From Anaerosoma tenue (GTDB taxonomy: Bacteria > Actinomycetota > Coriobacteriia > Anaerosomatales > Anaerosomataceae): 64,000 bases of DNA. Within the stretch, counting starts at the first letter, position 1, and each line of letters opens with the position of its first letter. Below, in pieces: positions 17,381 to 28,510 of this stretch. Where the stretch lies: the NCBI RefSeq assembly GCF_023161965.1, contig NZ_JALNTY010000001.1, forward strand, positions 310,001 through 374,000, in the 5' to 3' direction. The notes beneath the pieces were generated by a model. That model ran no database searches and was not told the origin of the DNA. It saw nothing but the letters and a program-made list of their open reading frames with translations. The translations under genes and the position numbers were made by a program.

Positions 17381-18724
17381 GTGGAGCCTGTCACGGTCGT
17401 CGGCGCGGGTCTTGCGGGCTCAGAAGCGGCGTGGCAACTCGCACGTCGCGGCGTGCCGGTTCGCCTCCACGAGATGCGCCCGATCCGTACGGGGCCCGCG
17501 CATCACACCGATCGCTTCGCAGAACTCGTATGCTCCAATTCCCTGAAGAGCGACGACCCGGCCACCGCCGCGGGACTCCTCAAACGCGAGCTCGCCGATC
17601 TGGGTTCTCTCATCCTCGCGACAGCACGCGACACGGCCGTTCCTGCCGGTGGTGCGCTTGCGGTCGATCGTTCGGCGTTCAGTGAAGCCATCACCGCAGC
17701 CATCGAAGGACATCCGCTCATCACCGTGGTGCACTCCGAGGTAGAACGGATGCCCGATGGCGATGCCATCATCGCCGCCGGCCCGCTGGCGAGCGACACG
17801 TTGATGGATGCGCTCTCCCGGATCGTCGGCAGCGAACACCGCTCGTTCTTCGATGCTGCAGCGCCTATCGTGGAGGCGCAGAGCGTGGACCGCAGTCAGG
17901 TGTTCGAAGCCTCGCGGTGGGGGAAGGGCGGGCAGGCGGACTACCTCAACTGCCCCATGTCCCGGACGCAATATGAGTCGTTCGTGGCCGAGTTGGTGGG
18001 CGCTCAGCGTGTCACCCTGCGTGACTTCGAGCGACGAGAGCTCTTCCAGGCGTGCCAGCCCGTCGAGGAGATCGCCCGCACCGGCCTCGACGCGCTCAGG
18101 TTCGGTGCGCTCAAGCCTGTGGGCCTGGTCGATCCACGCAACGGCGAGCCGCCCTGGGCCGTCGTGCAGCTCCGCGCGGAGAACAGGGGGCACACCGCGT
18201 ACAACCTGGTCGGGTTCCAGACGAACCTGACTTTCGCCGAGCAGGATCGTGTCTTCCGGATGATTCCCGGTCTCGATGGAGCGGTCTTCCTTCGACACGG
18301 CGTCATGCACCGAAACACGTTCATCGACGCACCCCGTGTCCTGGGACCGGACCTGTCTCTCCGCGCGCTGCCACGGCTCCGTGTCGCCGGCCAGCTCAGT
18401 GGCACGGAGGGATACCTCGAGGCCGCGGCCACCGGGCTGCTTGCAGCCCTCAACACCTGGGCCATGCGCAACGGCTCCGACCCTGTCGTGCTACCGCCCA
18501 CCACTGCGCTCGGTTCGCTCATCGCCTATGCCACCGATCCCAACACCCGACCGTACCAGCCGATGCATGTGAACTTCGGCCTGCTTCCCCCGCTTGATCC
18601 ACCGGTCAAAGGCAAACGGTCGCGGTATGCTGCATACAGCGAACGTGCGCGTGGCGACATGGCTGCCTATCTCGATAGACGCCAGGACCTTATCCAACGC
18701 GGCCGGGACGGCGAGATCGGCTGA
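17381..18724 (+). CDS. trmFO: Methylenetetrahydrofolate-tRNA-(uracil-5-)-methyltransferase TrmFO
   Basis: Folate- and FAD-dependent enzyme forming m5U54 in tRNA. The 447 residues begin with the FAD-binding GAGLAGSEAA (GAGLAG at 8-13) and keep the family blocks LHEMRP, FAELVCSNSLKSD, GPLASDTL, DYLNCPMS and GQLSGTEGYLEAAATGL. The GTG at 17381 is preceded by GGAGAG at a good distance and gives the usual start; GTG 17375 would add two residues. TrmFO replaces the SAM-dependent TrmA and is typical of Firmicutes and some deep actinobacteria. The trmFO-xerC order is shared with Firmicutes. Confidence 0.96.
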   Translation: MEPVTVVGAGLAGSEAAWQLARRGVPVRLHEMRPIRTGPAHHTDRFAELVCSNSLKSDDPATAAGLLKRELADLGSLILATARDTAVPAGGALAVDRSAFSEAITAAIEGHPLITVVHSEVERMPDGDAIIAAGPLASDTLMDALSRIVGSEHRSFFDAAAPIVEAQSVDRSQVFEASRWGKGGQADYLNCPMSRTQYESFVAELVGAQRVTLRDFERRELFQACQPVEEIARTGLDALRFGALKPVGLVDPRNGEPPWAVVQLRAENRGHTAYNLVGFQTNLTFAEQDRVFRMIPGLDGAVFLRHGVMHRNTFIDAPRVLGPDLSLRALPRLRVAGQLSGTEGYLEAAATGLLAALNTWAMRNGSDPVVLPPTTALGSLIAYATDPNTRPYQPMHVNFGLLPPLDPPVKGKRSRYAAYSERARGDMAAYLDRRQDLIQRGRDGEIG

Positions 18725-18737
18725 GGAGGATAGACCG

Positions 18738-19637
18738 GTGGAACGCCCTTCGACCGAAAGCCTCATAGATGAGTTCATCGTCCACCTTCGGGTGGAACGG
18801 AACCTGTCACCCCGGACCATCGCCGCGTACACGTCGGACCTCGCGGGATTCTCCGACTGGGCCGCGCGCGAAGGCGTCCATCCCCTCGATGCCGACCACC
18901 GCCGCCTGCGTCGCTACCTCGCCGAGCTGGACCGCGCCCGCTACGCCAGACGCACCGTGGCGCGTCGTCTCGCATCCGTGCGGGCCTTCTACCGATACCT
19001 CGTCAGACGTGGATACCTCGCGGGAAGTCCTGCCGCGGTCCTGTCCACTCCGAAGATCCCCAAGCGTTTGCCCGACGTGGCGCCTGAGCCGTTTCTTGAC
19101 GAACTCCTGTCGCTCCCGGACACCTCGACGCCACAAGGCCTTCGAGACCGTGCGATCCTGGAGCTTCTCTACGCCAGCGGAGTCAGGGTCTCGGAGCTCA
19201 CCGGCCTCGATCTCGGAGACGTGGACACCGCCAGCGGAACCGTTCGTGTGATGGGCAAGGGCTCGCGCGAGCGCATAGTCCCCATCCACCGGCTCGCCGT
19301 GAGCCGGGTCGTCGAGTACATGCGGCAGGGACGACCCTCGCTCGACAAAGGCGCGGGGGAGACCGCTCTGTTCCTTAACCGTCTTGGCACGCGTCTCTCC
19401 CCCTCGGGAGTGCGGCGGATGCTTGACCGTCACCTCTCCTCGATCGCACAGACACGTCACCTCACCCCGCACGATCTGCGCCACTCGTTCGCCACTCACC
19501 TGCTGGAGGGCGGCGCGGATCTGAGAACGGTTCAGGAGCTGCTCGGTCACGTTGCGCTGGCAACCACCCAGATTTATACTCACGTGAGTACCAGGCACCT
19601 CCGTGAGGTGCATCGAGGGGCACATCCGCGGGCCTGA
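18738..19637 (+). CDS. xerC: Tyrosine recombinase XerC
   Basis: Site-specific recombinase that resolves chromosome dimers at dif. The 299 residues have the SAM-like core-binding domain (about 5-90) and the catalytic domain with R150, K174, H245, R248, H271 and nucleophile Y280. GTG 18738 has GAGGAGGA upstream. The context (trmFO before, sigma factor after) and full-length housekeeping sequence argue against a phage integrase. Confidence 0.93.
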   Translation: MERPSTESLIDEFIVHLRVERNLSPRTIAAYTSDLAGFSDWAAREGVHPLDADHRRLRRYLAELDRARYARRTVARRLASVRAFYRYLVRRGYLAGSPAAVLSTPKIPKRLPDVAPEPFLDELLSLPDTSTPQGLRDRAILELLYASGVRVSELTGLDLGDVDTASGTVRVMGKGSRERIVPIHRLAVSRVVEYMRQGRPSLDKGAGETALFLNRLGTRLSPSGVRRMLDRHLSSIAQTRHLTPHDLRHSFATHLLEGGADLRTVQELLGHVALATTQIYTHVSTRHLREVHRGAHPRA

Positions 19638-19653
19638 CGGAGGTCCACATCGT

Positions 19654-20445
19654 ATGAGGAACGATCCCAAGGCGGATCTTGCCGCTGCGTGGGAGTCTTT
19701 CAAGGCAGACGACGACATCCGGGCACGCGACCGGTTGATAATCGCGTATTCACCGCTCGTCAAGTACGTGGCAGGACGTCTCTCGTCCGGTCTTCCACAG
19801 ACCGTCGACACGGCCGATCTGGTCTCGTACGGCATCTTCGGACTCATCGACGCCATCGAGAAGTTCGATCCCGAGCGGGGGATCAAGTTCGAGACCTACG
19901 CGATCGCACGCATCAAGGGCGCCATAATCGATGAGCTGCGCGCCATGGACTGGGTCCCGCGATCAGTGCGCTCCCGCGCCAGGGATTTCGAGGCCGCCTA
20001 CATTGCGCTCGAGAACCGGTTCAAGCGCGTTCCCTCGGATAACGAGATCGCGCGTGAGATGGGGGTCTCGTCCCAGGAACTCCGCGCCATACTCACCAAG
20101 CTGTCATACACGTCGGTCATTTCCTTCGAGGAGATGTGGTCATCCGGCGCCGATCACGACGACCGCATGGACCCGTTCGGCTCGATACCCGACGAGACCG
20201 CCGACGACCCGGTCCACATGCTGGAGAGCGCTGAGCTCAAGGAGATACTCGCTGGCGCGATCGATCGACTCCCTGATCGCGAGAAGACGGTCATCGCGTT
20301 GTACTATTACGAAGGACTCACGCTCAAGGAGATCGGCAGTGTACTCGGTGTCACCGAGTCGCGCGTGAGTCAGATGCACACCAAGGCGGTGCTGAGGCTC
20401 CGGGCGCGACTGCACGCAGCTCAGGGTTTCCTGCCCGTCGGCTAG
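19654..20445 (+). CDS. whiG: WhiG/FliA-type RNA polymerase sigma factor
   Basis: Group 3 sigma-70 factor of 263 residues. Region 2 (about 20-95) includes LVKYVAGRLSSGLPQTVDTADLVSYGIFGLIDAIEKFDPERG when read in sections; region 3 lies around 105-155, and region 4 (about 205-255) holds LPDREKTVIALYYYEGLTL and the helix-turn-helix with ESRVSQMH. This is the FliA/WhiG architecture. FliA directs flagellar genes and WhiG sporulation genes in Streptomyces; no flagellar genes are seen here and SpoVS lies 40 kb away, so a developmental role is possible. ATG 19654 has GGAGGT at 19639-19644. Confidence 0.9.
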   Translation: MRNDPKADLAAAWESFKADDDIRARDRLIIAYSPLVKYVAGRLSSGLPQTVDTADLVSYGIFGLIDAIEKFDPERGIKFETYAIARIKGAIIDELRAMDWVPRSVRSRARDFEAAYIALENRFKRVPSDNEIAREMGVSSQELRAILTKLSYTSVISFEEMWSSGADHDDRMDPFGSIPDETADDPVHMLESAELKEILAGAIDRLPDREKTVIALYYYEGLTLKEIGSVLGVTESRVSQMHTKAVLRLRARLHAAQGFLPVG

Positions 20446-20473
20446 CACACGCACTGGGGGAACGGAGCTCTAT

Positions 20474-21073
20474 ATGGCAGGTAGACGCGTGCTCATCGTG
20501 GAGGACACCGACCTTCTTCGACGGATGTATCACGACCGTCTCGTGCAGGACGGCTACGAGGTGCTCGACGCGGCCGATGGCCTCGCGGCGCTCTCGGTGC
20601 TGCGTGACCAGCCCGTCGATCTGATCCTGCTCGACCTCATCATGCCGCGCATGGGCGGCCTTCAGGTGCTCGAGGCCGTCAAGGCCGATCCCCGGACCAA
20701 GGACATCCCGGTCGTCATCCTCACCAATCTCGGGGAGGAGTCCACCATCGAGCAGGCGGTCTCTCTCGGGGCCACCGACTACCTGATCAAGAATCAGTCA
20801 CGTCCGGCGGATGTCTCTGAGAAGGTCACACTCACCCTCGAAGCGTTCGGGGCCGGCTCCACGGGTGCGGATGCCTTTCACGTGTTCCTGCGCCCCGATA
20901 CAGGCGATGTCGGGCCGCTCGTGGATGACGTCGGCCTGAAGCGCATGCTCTGGTGTCCCGCGTGCGAGAACGAACTCGCGCTACGCCTGGTCCCGGATCC
21001 CGGACACCCCGGTCACTACGACGCGTACTTCGTCTGCAACACGTGCGGCCGGGAGTTCGCCGGGCTTCGCTGA
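20474..21073 (+). CDS. Response regulator: receiver domain plus C-terminal zinc ribbon
   Basis: The 199-residue protein has an N-terminal receiver domain (about 4-122) with acidic E10/D11, phospho-acceptor D54 in LILLDLIMPRMGG, T84 and K106, so it should be phosphorylatable. There is no DNA-binding HTH. After a linker, two CxxC pairs (C161/C164 and C188/C191) form an apparent zinc ribbon. No histidine kinase is encoded nearby. It lies 28 bases after the WhiG-like sigma factor and is probably co-transcribed, so it may act through protein-protein or RNA polymerase contacts. The output function is unknown. Confidence 0.8.
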   Translation: MAGRRVLIVEDTDLLRRMYHDRLVQDGYEVLDAADGLAALSVLRDQPVDLILLDLIMPRMGGLQVLEAVKADPRTKDIPVVILTNLGEESTIEQAVSLGATDYLIKNQSRPADVSEKVTLTLEAFGAGSTGADAFHVFLRPDTGDVGPLVDDVGLKRMLWCPACENELALRLVPDPGHPGHYDAYFVCNTCGREFAGLR

Positions 21074-21154
21074 CGCCCTGAGGCGCGTACGGTAGGCGTT
21101 TGACCGCCGGTTCGGGCGCTCCGCCCAGGCCCCTCACACATCCACGCCATTTCG

Positions 21155-21163
21155 TGCTACCAT
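21155..21163 (+). promoter_or_regulatory. Extended -10 promoter for rpsB-tsf
   Basis: TGC followed by TACCAT (21158-21163) makes an extended -10 about 110 bases before rpsB; no good -35 is present. The leader of about 100 bases contains a bulged 9-bp hairpin at 21199-21225, a possible S2-binding or regulatory structure. A small 5-bp hairpin at 21114-21126 lies upstream of the promoter. Confidence 0.5.
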
Positions 21164-21272
21164 ACCCGCGCTCTTAATTCACACGCCCGTGGATCCCGCG
21201 CGAGGTGCCGGCATGTCCGGTCGCGACGGGAGAAGAAGCGGGCGGAGGCGACAACCAGAAGGAGGCACCACC

Positions 21273-22112
21273 ATGTCCGTTTCCATGAAGAACCTGCTCG
21301 AAGCCGGTGTGCACTTCGGTCATCAGACCCGCCGCTGGAACCCGAAGATGAAGCCCTACATCTTCACCGAGCGCAACGGCATCTACATCCTCGACCTGCA
21401 GCGCACGCTGCGTGAGGTCGATGCCACGTACAAGTTCGTCCGCGACCTCAGCGCACGTGGCGGGTCGGTCCTGCTGGTGGGCACCAAGAAGCAGGCGCAG
21501 GACCCCATCCGCCGCGAGGCCGAGCGCGCAGGCATGCCCTACGTCAACCAGCGGTGGCTCGGCGGCATGCTCACCAACTTCGTGACCATCCGCGGCCGGA
21601 TCAAGCGCATGCTCGAACTCGAGAACATGGAGGAGTCGGGCGCGATGCTCCAGCTCCCCAAGAAGGAAGCGCTCCTGCTCCGGCGCGAACTCGAGAAGCT
21701 CCAGCGCGACCTCAACGGCATCCGCGACATGGCCGATCTCCCCAAGGCCGTGTTCGTCGTCGATACCAAGCGTGAAGCGATCGCCGTGCGCGAAGCCCGT
21801 CGTCTCGGCATCCCGCTCATCGGCCTGGTCGACACCAACGCCGATCCGGACGAGGTCGACTACGTCATCCCCGGGAACGACGACGCGATCCGTTCGGTGG
21901 CGCTCATCTGCCGCGTGATCGCCGACGCCGCGCTCGACGGACGGCGTGCGGCCGGTCTTGTCACGCCGGGCGAGGGCGCTCCCGCGGCCGAGGAGGCCGA
22001 GGTTGCTGCGTCGGACGCATCGGCCACCGCACCCGCGGCCGAGGACGCCGAGCCCGCCGCCACTGAACCGGTCGCTGAACCTGCGCCGGACACAGCTGCC
22101 CCGGCCGAGTAG
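21273..22112 (+). CDS. rpsB: 30S ribosomal protein S2
   Basis: Small-subunit ribosomal protein S2. The family core occupies about residues 1-230 ([41 protein letters not shown], then [12 protein letters not shown]). The remaining 45 or so residues are an Ala/Glu/Pro-rich tail like that of S16 in this window. ATG 21273 follows AGAAGGAGG. rpsB precedes tsf, the order found in nearly all bacteria. Confidence 0.97.
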   Translation: MSVSMKNLLEAGVHFGHQTRRWNPKMKPYIFTERNGIYILDLQRTLREVDATYKFVRDLSARGGSVLLVGTKKQAQDPIRREAERAGMPYVNQRWLGGMLTNFVTIRGRIKRMLELENMEESGAMLQLPKKEALLLRRELEKLQRDLNGIRDMADLPKAVFVVDTKREAIAVREARRLGIPLIGLVDTNADPDEVDYVIPGNDDAIRSVALICRVIADAALDGRRAAGLVTPGEGAPAAEEAEVAASDASATAPAAEDAEPAATEPVAEPAPDTAAPAE

Positions 22113-22171
22113 AACCGGCACCGGCGTAAGCGCTCGACCGCGCTGACGACACACATCCGAGGAGGAGAGTC

Positions 22172-23908
<1,737 letters not shown>

Positions 23909-23909
<1 letters not shown>

Positions 23910-24466
23910 TGCCCGAACACACCCTGAAAGAGACCATCGAGCGTATGGACAAGGCGGTCGCGGCCCTGGGCAACGAGTTCGCCGGCGTGCGCACCGGGCG
24001 CGCGTCCGCGGGCATCCTCGACAAGGTGGTCGTGGAATACTACGGCGCACTCACGCCGCTCAACCAGCTCGCATCGATCAGCGCCCCGGAGCCACAGCTT
24101 CTCGTCGTGAGCCCCTACGACAAGTCCGCCCTCGGCGCGATGGAGAAGGCGATCCGCTCGGCGGACCTCGGCTTCAACCCGTCCAACGACGGCATCGTCA
24201 TCCGGGTCCCGTTCCCACCGCTCACCGAGGAGCGCCGCAAGGACCTCGTCAAGCTGTGCAAGGGGTATGCCGAGGAGTCGCGGGTCGCGGTGCGCAACAT
24301 CCGCCGCGACGCGAACGACCACTACAAGCGTCAGGAACGCGAGCACGAGATCTCGCAGGACGAGCTGCACCACTTCGAGGCCGAGATCCAGAAGGCCACG
24401 GACGCGCACATCGCCGAGATCGATGAGATGCTCAAGCGCAAAGAAGCGGAGATCATGGAGGTCTGA
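23909..24466 (+). CDS. frr: Ribosome recycling factor
   Basis: Splits post-termination ribosomes together with EF-G. The 185 residues match the family length and contain [12 protein letters not shown] near the N terminus, [19 protein letters not shown], and [23 protein letters not shown] when read across two parts. ATG 23909 overlaps the pyrH stop. uppS begins on the next base after its TGA. Confidence 0.98.
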
Positions 24467-25252
24467 GTGACCGGGACTCCCACGAGGGCATCGCTGGAAG
24501 CGTTCTTCACGACCAAGACGGACCGCGCGCTGCTCGATCGGTTCGATCCCCGGCAGGCGCCCGCCCATGTCGCCGTCATCATGGACGGCAACGGACGGTG
24601 GGCCGCCAAGCGGGCGTTGCCCCGGCTGTTCGGTCACCGCGCCGGCGCCAAGGCCGTCCGCGAATCCATCGCCGCCTGTCTTGAGCTTGGCGTCCGCTAC
24701 CTCACCATCTACTCGTTCTCAAGCGAGAATTGGCGCAGGTCCGCCGACGAAGTCGACGGCCTCATGTCGCTCTTCATCGAGGTTCTCGAAGCCGAGATGG
24801 AGAACCTGATGGACAAGCGTGTCCGCGTGCTGCTCATCGGCAGCGAGGCCGGGGTCCCTGAGGCCACGCTCACGGCTTTCCGACGGGCCGAGGAGAAGAC
24901 GGCCGGCAACGACAGGCTCACGCTCGTGGTAGCGCTCAACTACGGCGGACGCCTGGAGATCACCGAGGCGGTACGCCTGATCGCCCGCGACGTGGCCGCA
25001 GGCGAACAGGATCCGGACGCCATCACGGAGGAAACGCTGGCGGCGCACCTGTACACGCACGCCATCCCAGATCCGGACCTCGTCATTCGGACGAGCGGTG
25101 AGATGCGTGTATCCAACTTCCTTCTGTGGCAGATCGCGTACTCGGAACTCTGGGTGACCTCGACCCTCTGGCCCGACTTCAAGCGAGGGGACATGCTCAA
25201 GGCGCTCGTGGACTACCAGGGCAGGACCCGCCGCTTCGGGGGCCGCTCATGA
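24467..25252 (+). CDS. uppS: Isoprenyl (undecaprenyl) diphosphate synthase
   Basis: cis-Prenyltransferase making the undecaprenyl diphosphate carrier for cell-wall precursors. The 261 residues carry the active-site VIMDGNGRWA with D40, then SFSSENW, and the C-terminal RTSGEMRVSNFLLWQ and SELWVTSTLWPDF. GTG 24467 directly follows the frr stop. The cdsA ATG overlaps the end. Together with dxr, ispG and uppP in this window it supplies the lipid carrier. Confidence 0.95.
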   Translation: MTGTPTRASLEAFFTTKTDRALLDRFDPRQAPAHVAVIMDGNGRWAAKRALPRLFGHRAGAKAVRESIAACLELGVRYLTIYSFSSENWRRSADEVDGLMSLFIEVLEAEMENLMDKRVRVLLIGSEAGVPEATLTAFRRAEEKTAGNDRLTLVVALNYGGRLEITEAVRLIARDVAAGEQDPDAITEETLAAHLYTHAIPDPDLVIRTSGEMRVSNFLLWQIAYSELWVTSTLWPDFKRGDMLKALVDYQGRTRRFGGRS

Positions 25253-26061
25253 CCGTCAGCCTTCGTGACCTGTGGATCCGCACCGGTAGCGCTCTCGCTC
25301 TCGGCGTGGTCATGCTGGCCGCGCTCTTCTTCGGCGGGGTGTGGGGTCTTGCCGCGGTGGTCGCCGTCATCGCCGCGCTTGCGTGCATCGAGCTCTTCGC
25401 GATGTCGCGACGCGAGCGCCGCATGCCCAACGAGGTCGTCGCCCTCACGGCGGTAGTGGCGATGCCGTTCGCTGCCGCCTGGCATGGATCAACGGGGCTC
25501 ACAGCCGTGGTTGCCGCGCTCGTGATCAGTGCGTTCTTCTGGCATGTCCTGATACGCCAGATACGTCTGGCCGACACGAGCATCACAGTCTTCGGCGCCG
25601 TATACGTCGGCTTCACCTTGTCCCACCTCATCCTCATCAGGGAGATGGAGGCCGGAACGCTCCTCGCGCTCACCACCATCGTCAGCGTCTGGGCGAACGA
25701 TGTGTTCGCCTATCTCGCCGGCTCCGCCTTCGGGCGGCACCCGCTCGCTCCGCGCATATCTCCCAAGAAGTCATGGGAGGGTCTCGTAGCCGGAACGCTC
25801 GGCACGATCGTGACCTGGGTCGCGGCCGGAGCGCTGCTCGATCTCCCTGTAGCCCCTGTATGGCTTGCCGTCGTCGGCGCGCTCGCCTCCGTTGCCGCGG
25901 TCATCGGCGACCTCGCCGAGTCCCGGATCAAGCGCGAGGTCCGGGTGAAGGATTCGGGCACGCTCCTTCCGGGCCATGGCGGCTTCCTGGACAGGTTCGA
26001 CAGCTTCATCATGGTCGCCATCGTCACCTACTACGCGTTGTTCGTGGCGGGTGTGAGATGA
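25249..26061 (+). CDS. cdsA: Phosphatidate cytidylyltransferase CdsA
   Basis: Integral membrane enzyme making CDP-diacylglycerol from phosphatidate and CTP. The 270 residues form about eight membrane segments and end with the CDP-diglyceride synthase signature: SRIKREVRVKDSG, then LLPGHGGFLDRFDS. ATG 25249 overlaps the uppS stop. The product feeds pgsA, which lies at 54 kb. Confidence 0.96.
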   Translation: MTVSLRDLWIRTGSALALGVVMLAALFFGGVWGLAAVVAVIAALACIELFAMSRRERRMPNEVVALTAVVAMPFAAAWHGSTGLTAVVAALVISAFFWHVLIRQIRLADTSITVFGAVYVGFTLSHLILIREMEAGTLLALTTIVSVWANDVFAYLAGSAFGRHPLAPRISPKKSWEGLVAGTLGTIVTWVAAGALLDLPVAPVWLAVVGALASVAAVIGDLAESRIKREVRVKDSGTLLPGHGGFLDRFDSFIMVAIVTYYALFVAGVR

Positions 26062-27194
26062 GGCGTCTTCGTGTCGCCATCCTCGGCTCGACGGGCTCGA
26101 TCGGGAGACAGGCGCTCGACGTCGCACGGCGGCATCCCGACAGGATAGAGGTCGTCGCCCTCGCCGCACACTCGAGCGTCTCACTGCTTCTCGAACAGGC
26201 CGAGGAGTTCGGCGTGAAGAGACTTGCGCTGGGTGACGAGAACGCCGCATCCTCCTCATCTGCTGCATCCGGCATCCGGATACACGGCGGACCGTCCGCG
26301 ATAGAGGAGTCCGCGGCCGCGGACGACGTGGACATCGTGCTCAACGCGCTCGTCGGGGCGGCCGGACTGCGGGCGTCCATCGCAGCTCTGCGCGCCGGCA
26401 GCCGTCTCGCGCTTGCGAACAAGGAGTCGCTCGTCGCCGGAGGGGACATCATCGCCCGCCTGGGCGTCGATCGGATCCTTCCGGTCGACAGCGAACACTC
26501 GGCCATCTATCAGTGTCTGTCGGGCGAGCCCGCGGAGTCGGTGCACAAGTTGTGGCTGACCGCCTCGGGAGGCCCCTTCCGCGGACGTATGGCTGCCGAC
26601 CTCGCCAGGGTCACGGTCGCGGAGGCCCTGGCGCATCCCCGCTGGACCATGGGGCCGAAGATCACGATCGACTCGGCCACGCTGATGAACAAGGGGCTCG
26701 AGGTCATCGAGGCCCACCACCTCTTCGGTGTCGCCTACGACAGGATCGAGGTGGTGGTCCACCCGCAGTCGTGTGTGCACTCGATGGTCGAGTTCAGCGA
26801 CGGCTCGGTCAAGGCGCACCTCGGCGCCACCGACATGCGTATCCCGATCCAGTACGCGTTCAGTCATCCCGATCGTTGGGACGCGCCCGCACCGCCGGTC
26901 GACTTCCGCACCCTAGGCTCGCTGGACTTCGAGCCACCAGATGTCGACACCTTCCCGAGCCTGCGCCTGGCGATCGAGGCGGGTCGTGCCGGTGGCACCA
27001 TGCCCACTGTGCTCAACGCGGCCAACGAGATCGCCGTCGCTGCGTTCCTCGAAGGTCGCGTGCCGCTCACCGCGATCCCCGCAACGGTCGAATCGACGCT
27101 CGAACGGCATCACAGAGCGCCCGCCGACACGCTGGAGGCTGTGGAGCATGCGGATGCCTGGGCCCGACGGACCGCTGCTGGACTGCTCGTCTGA
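26058..27194 (+). CDS. dxr: 1-deoxy-D-xylulose 5-phosphate reductoisomerase Dxr
   Basis: NADPH-dependent first committed enzyme of the MEP isoprenoid pathway. The 378 residues have the N-terminal LGSTGSIGRQALDV NADPH site, ALANKESLVAGG, the metal site DSEHSAIYQ and SGGPFRG, and TIDSATLMNKGLEVIEA. ATG 26058 overlaps the cdsA stop; the same frame is open upstream over cdsA but that part is a shadow. The pathway's later enzyme IspG lies two genes downstream. Confidence 0.97.
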   Translation: MRRLRVAILGSTGSIGRQALDVARRHPDRIEVVALAAHSSVSLLLEQAEEFGVKRLALGDENAASSSSAASGIRIHGGPSAIEESAAADDVDIVLNALVGAAGLRASIAALRAGSRLALANKESLVAGGDIIARLGVDRILPVDSEHSAIYQCLSGEPAESVHKLWLTASGGPFRGRMAADLARVTVAEALAHPRWTMGPKITIDSATLMNKGLEVIEAHHLFGVAYDRIEVVVHPQSCVHSMVEFSDGSVKAHLGATDMRIPIQYAFSHPDRWDAPAPPVDFRTLGSLDFEPPDVDTFPSLRLAIEAGRAGGTMPTVLNAANEIAVAAFLEGRVPLTAIPATVESTLERHHRAPADTLEAVEHADAWARRTAAGLLV

Positions 27195-27250
27195 GATATG
27201 GCGCGCCCCTTGCAGCAACGGGAGCGCACCGAACCGATAGGAGTCTCACC

Positions 27251-28507
27251 ATGACCGCAGCGCTCGGCGCTCTTGAGAACGTCCTCTGGGGCGTGATCAC
27301 CTTCTCGATCCTCGTAGTCATGCACGAGGGCGGGCACTTCCTTGCCGCACGCGCCTTCGGCGTGAAGGTGCATGAGTTCATGCTCGGCCTGCCCGGCCCG
27401 GCGATTCGATACCGCACCGACGCCATGGACTGGGGGATCACGGCCATCCCGCTCGGAGGCTACGTGCGGATCGCCGGGATGGAACCCGGCGCAGAAGACC
27501 CGTTGGTGGGGGAGACCCTGGTCGCAGTGCGCGACAACGGCACCTCGGAGCCGCACGCGCTCGCCCGCGAGCTCGGCGTGGACGAGGAGCGCGCGCAGGC
27601 GCTTCTGCTCACCGTCGAGGACTGGAAAGCCGTCTCGCGCGACGACGCGGGCAGGCTGTCGCTGACGGTGGATGGGGATGTCACCGCCATGAGCGCCGCC
27701 GAGCTTGCCGACGCGGCCCGTGCCGTCACGTACCGCGGACAGACCACGCCGCGTCGCATCGCGATCCTCTCGGCCGGCGTCCTCACCAACCTGGTCGCCG
27801 CCATCCTCACCTTCACCGTCTTCCTCACCATATGGGGCTACTACGACGTCACCACGCGTGTGGACACGGTCGAGACCGGTACGCCGGCCGCAGCCGCGGG
27901 CATCCGCGACGGAGACACGCTCGTCGCTCTGGATGGCGAACCCATCGAACAGTGGACCGAGTTCCAGGCGTTGATGGGCATGACCGAGCCCGGGGACAGC
28001 GTGGTGCTCACGATGGACAGGAACGGCGCCGAGATGGACTTCCGGCTTGAGCTCGCCGACCGGGAAGGTCACGGCTATGCCGGTATCGGACCCACGCCGG
28101 TCAAGGTCGAGCCCAACGTGTTCCAGAGCCTGGGCAAGAGCGTCGAACTCACCGTGATGACGTTCAAGACCGTGCTCGGACTCTTCGACCCGTCGCGGTT
28201 CAGCGCCACGGTCGCGCAGTTCACGAGCGTCGTCGGCGTCTCAGTACGCGCAGCCGAAGCCGCGAAGGCCGGTCCGATCGATTATGCGTACCTGATCGCG
28301 GCGCTCTCGTTGTCGCTCGGCATCGTCAACATCCTGCCCCTGCCGCCGCTCGACGGCGGCAAGATCGTCCTGGAGATCGTCGAGCGTGTTGTGGGACGAC
28401 CCATCGGTCGCAACGTGTCGCTCGCCCTGAGCGCAGTCGGCGCGCTGCTGCTGTTCTCACTCATCGGCTACCTGACGTATCTTGATATCACGCGGCTCGG
28501 GGGGTAG
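27251..28507 (+). CDS. rseP: Site-2 intramembrane zinc metalloprotease RseP/RasP
   Basis: Membrane protease cleaving anti-sigma factors and signal-peptide remnants within the bilayer. The 418 residues contain the zinc motif HEGGH (H25, E26, H29) in the first membrane segment, one PDZ domain (about 205-275; AAAAGIRDGDTLVALDGEPI), and the C-terminal NILPLPPLDGGK supplying the third ligand. The stretch at about 75-165, between the first membrane segment and the PDZ, is longer than in E. coli-type single-domain versions. ATG 27251 has AGGAG upstream. The dxr-rseP-ispG order is common. Confidence 0.95.
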   Translation: MTAALGALENVLWGVITFSILVVMHEGGHFLAARAFGVKVHEFMLGLPGPAIRYRTDAMDWGITAIPLGGYVRIAGMEPGAEDPLVGETLVAVRDNGTSEPHALARELGVDEERAQALLLTVEDWKAVSRDDAGRLSLTVDGDVTAMSAAELADAARAVTYRGQTTPRRIAILSAGVLTNLVAAILTFTVFLTIWGYYDVTTRVDTVETGTPAAAAGIRDGDTLVALDGEPIEQWTEFQALMGMTEPGDSVVLTMDRNGAEMDFRLELADREGHGYAGIGPTPVKVEPNVFQSLGKSVELTVMTFKTVLGLFDPSRFSATVAQFTSVVGVSVRAAEAAKAGPIDYAYLIAALSLSLGIVNILPLPPLDGGKIVLEIVERVVGRPIGRNVSLALSAVGALLLFSLIGYLTYLDITRLGG

Positions 28508-28510
28508 CGG

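Noticed and set aside
18738-19637. xerC as an integrase of a mobile element
   Set aside because: No att-like repeats, tRNA gene or phage genes are nearby, and the gene follows trmFO as in many chromosomes.
25341-26057. An open extension of the dxr frame upstream over cdsA
   Set aside because: The sequence is Arg/Gly-rich and unlike any protein, while cdsA in the other frame is complete. The true dxr start is the ATG at 26058.
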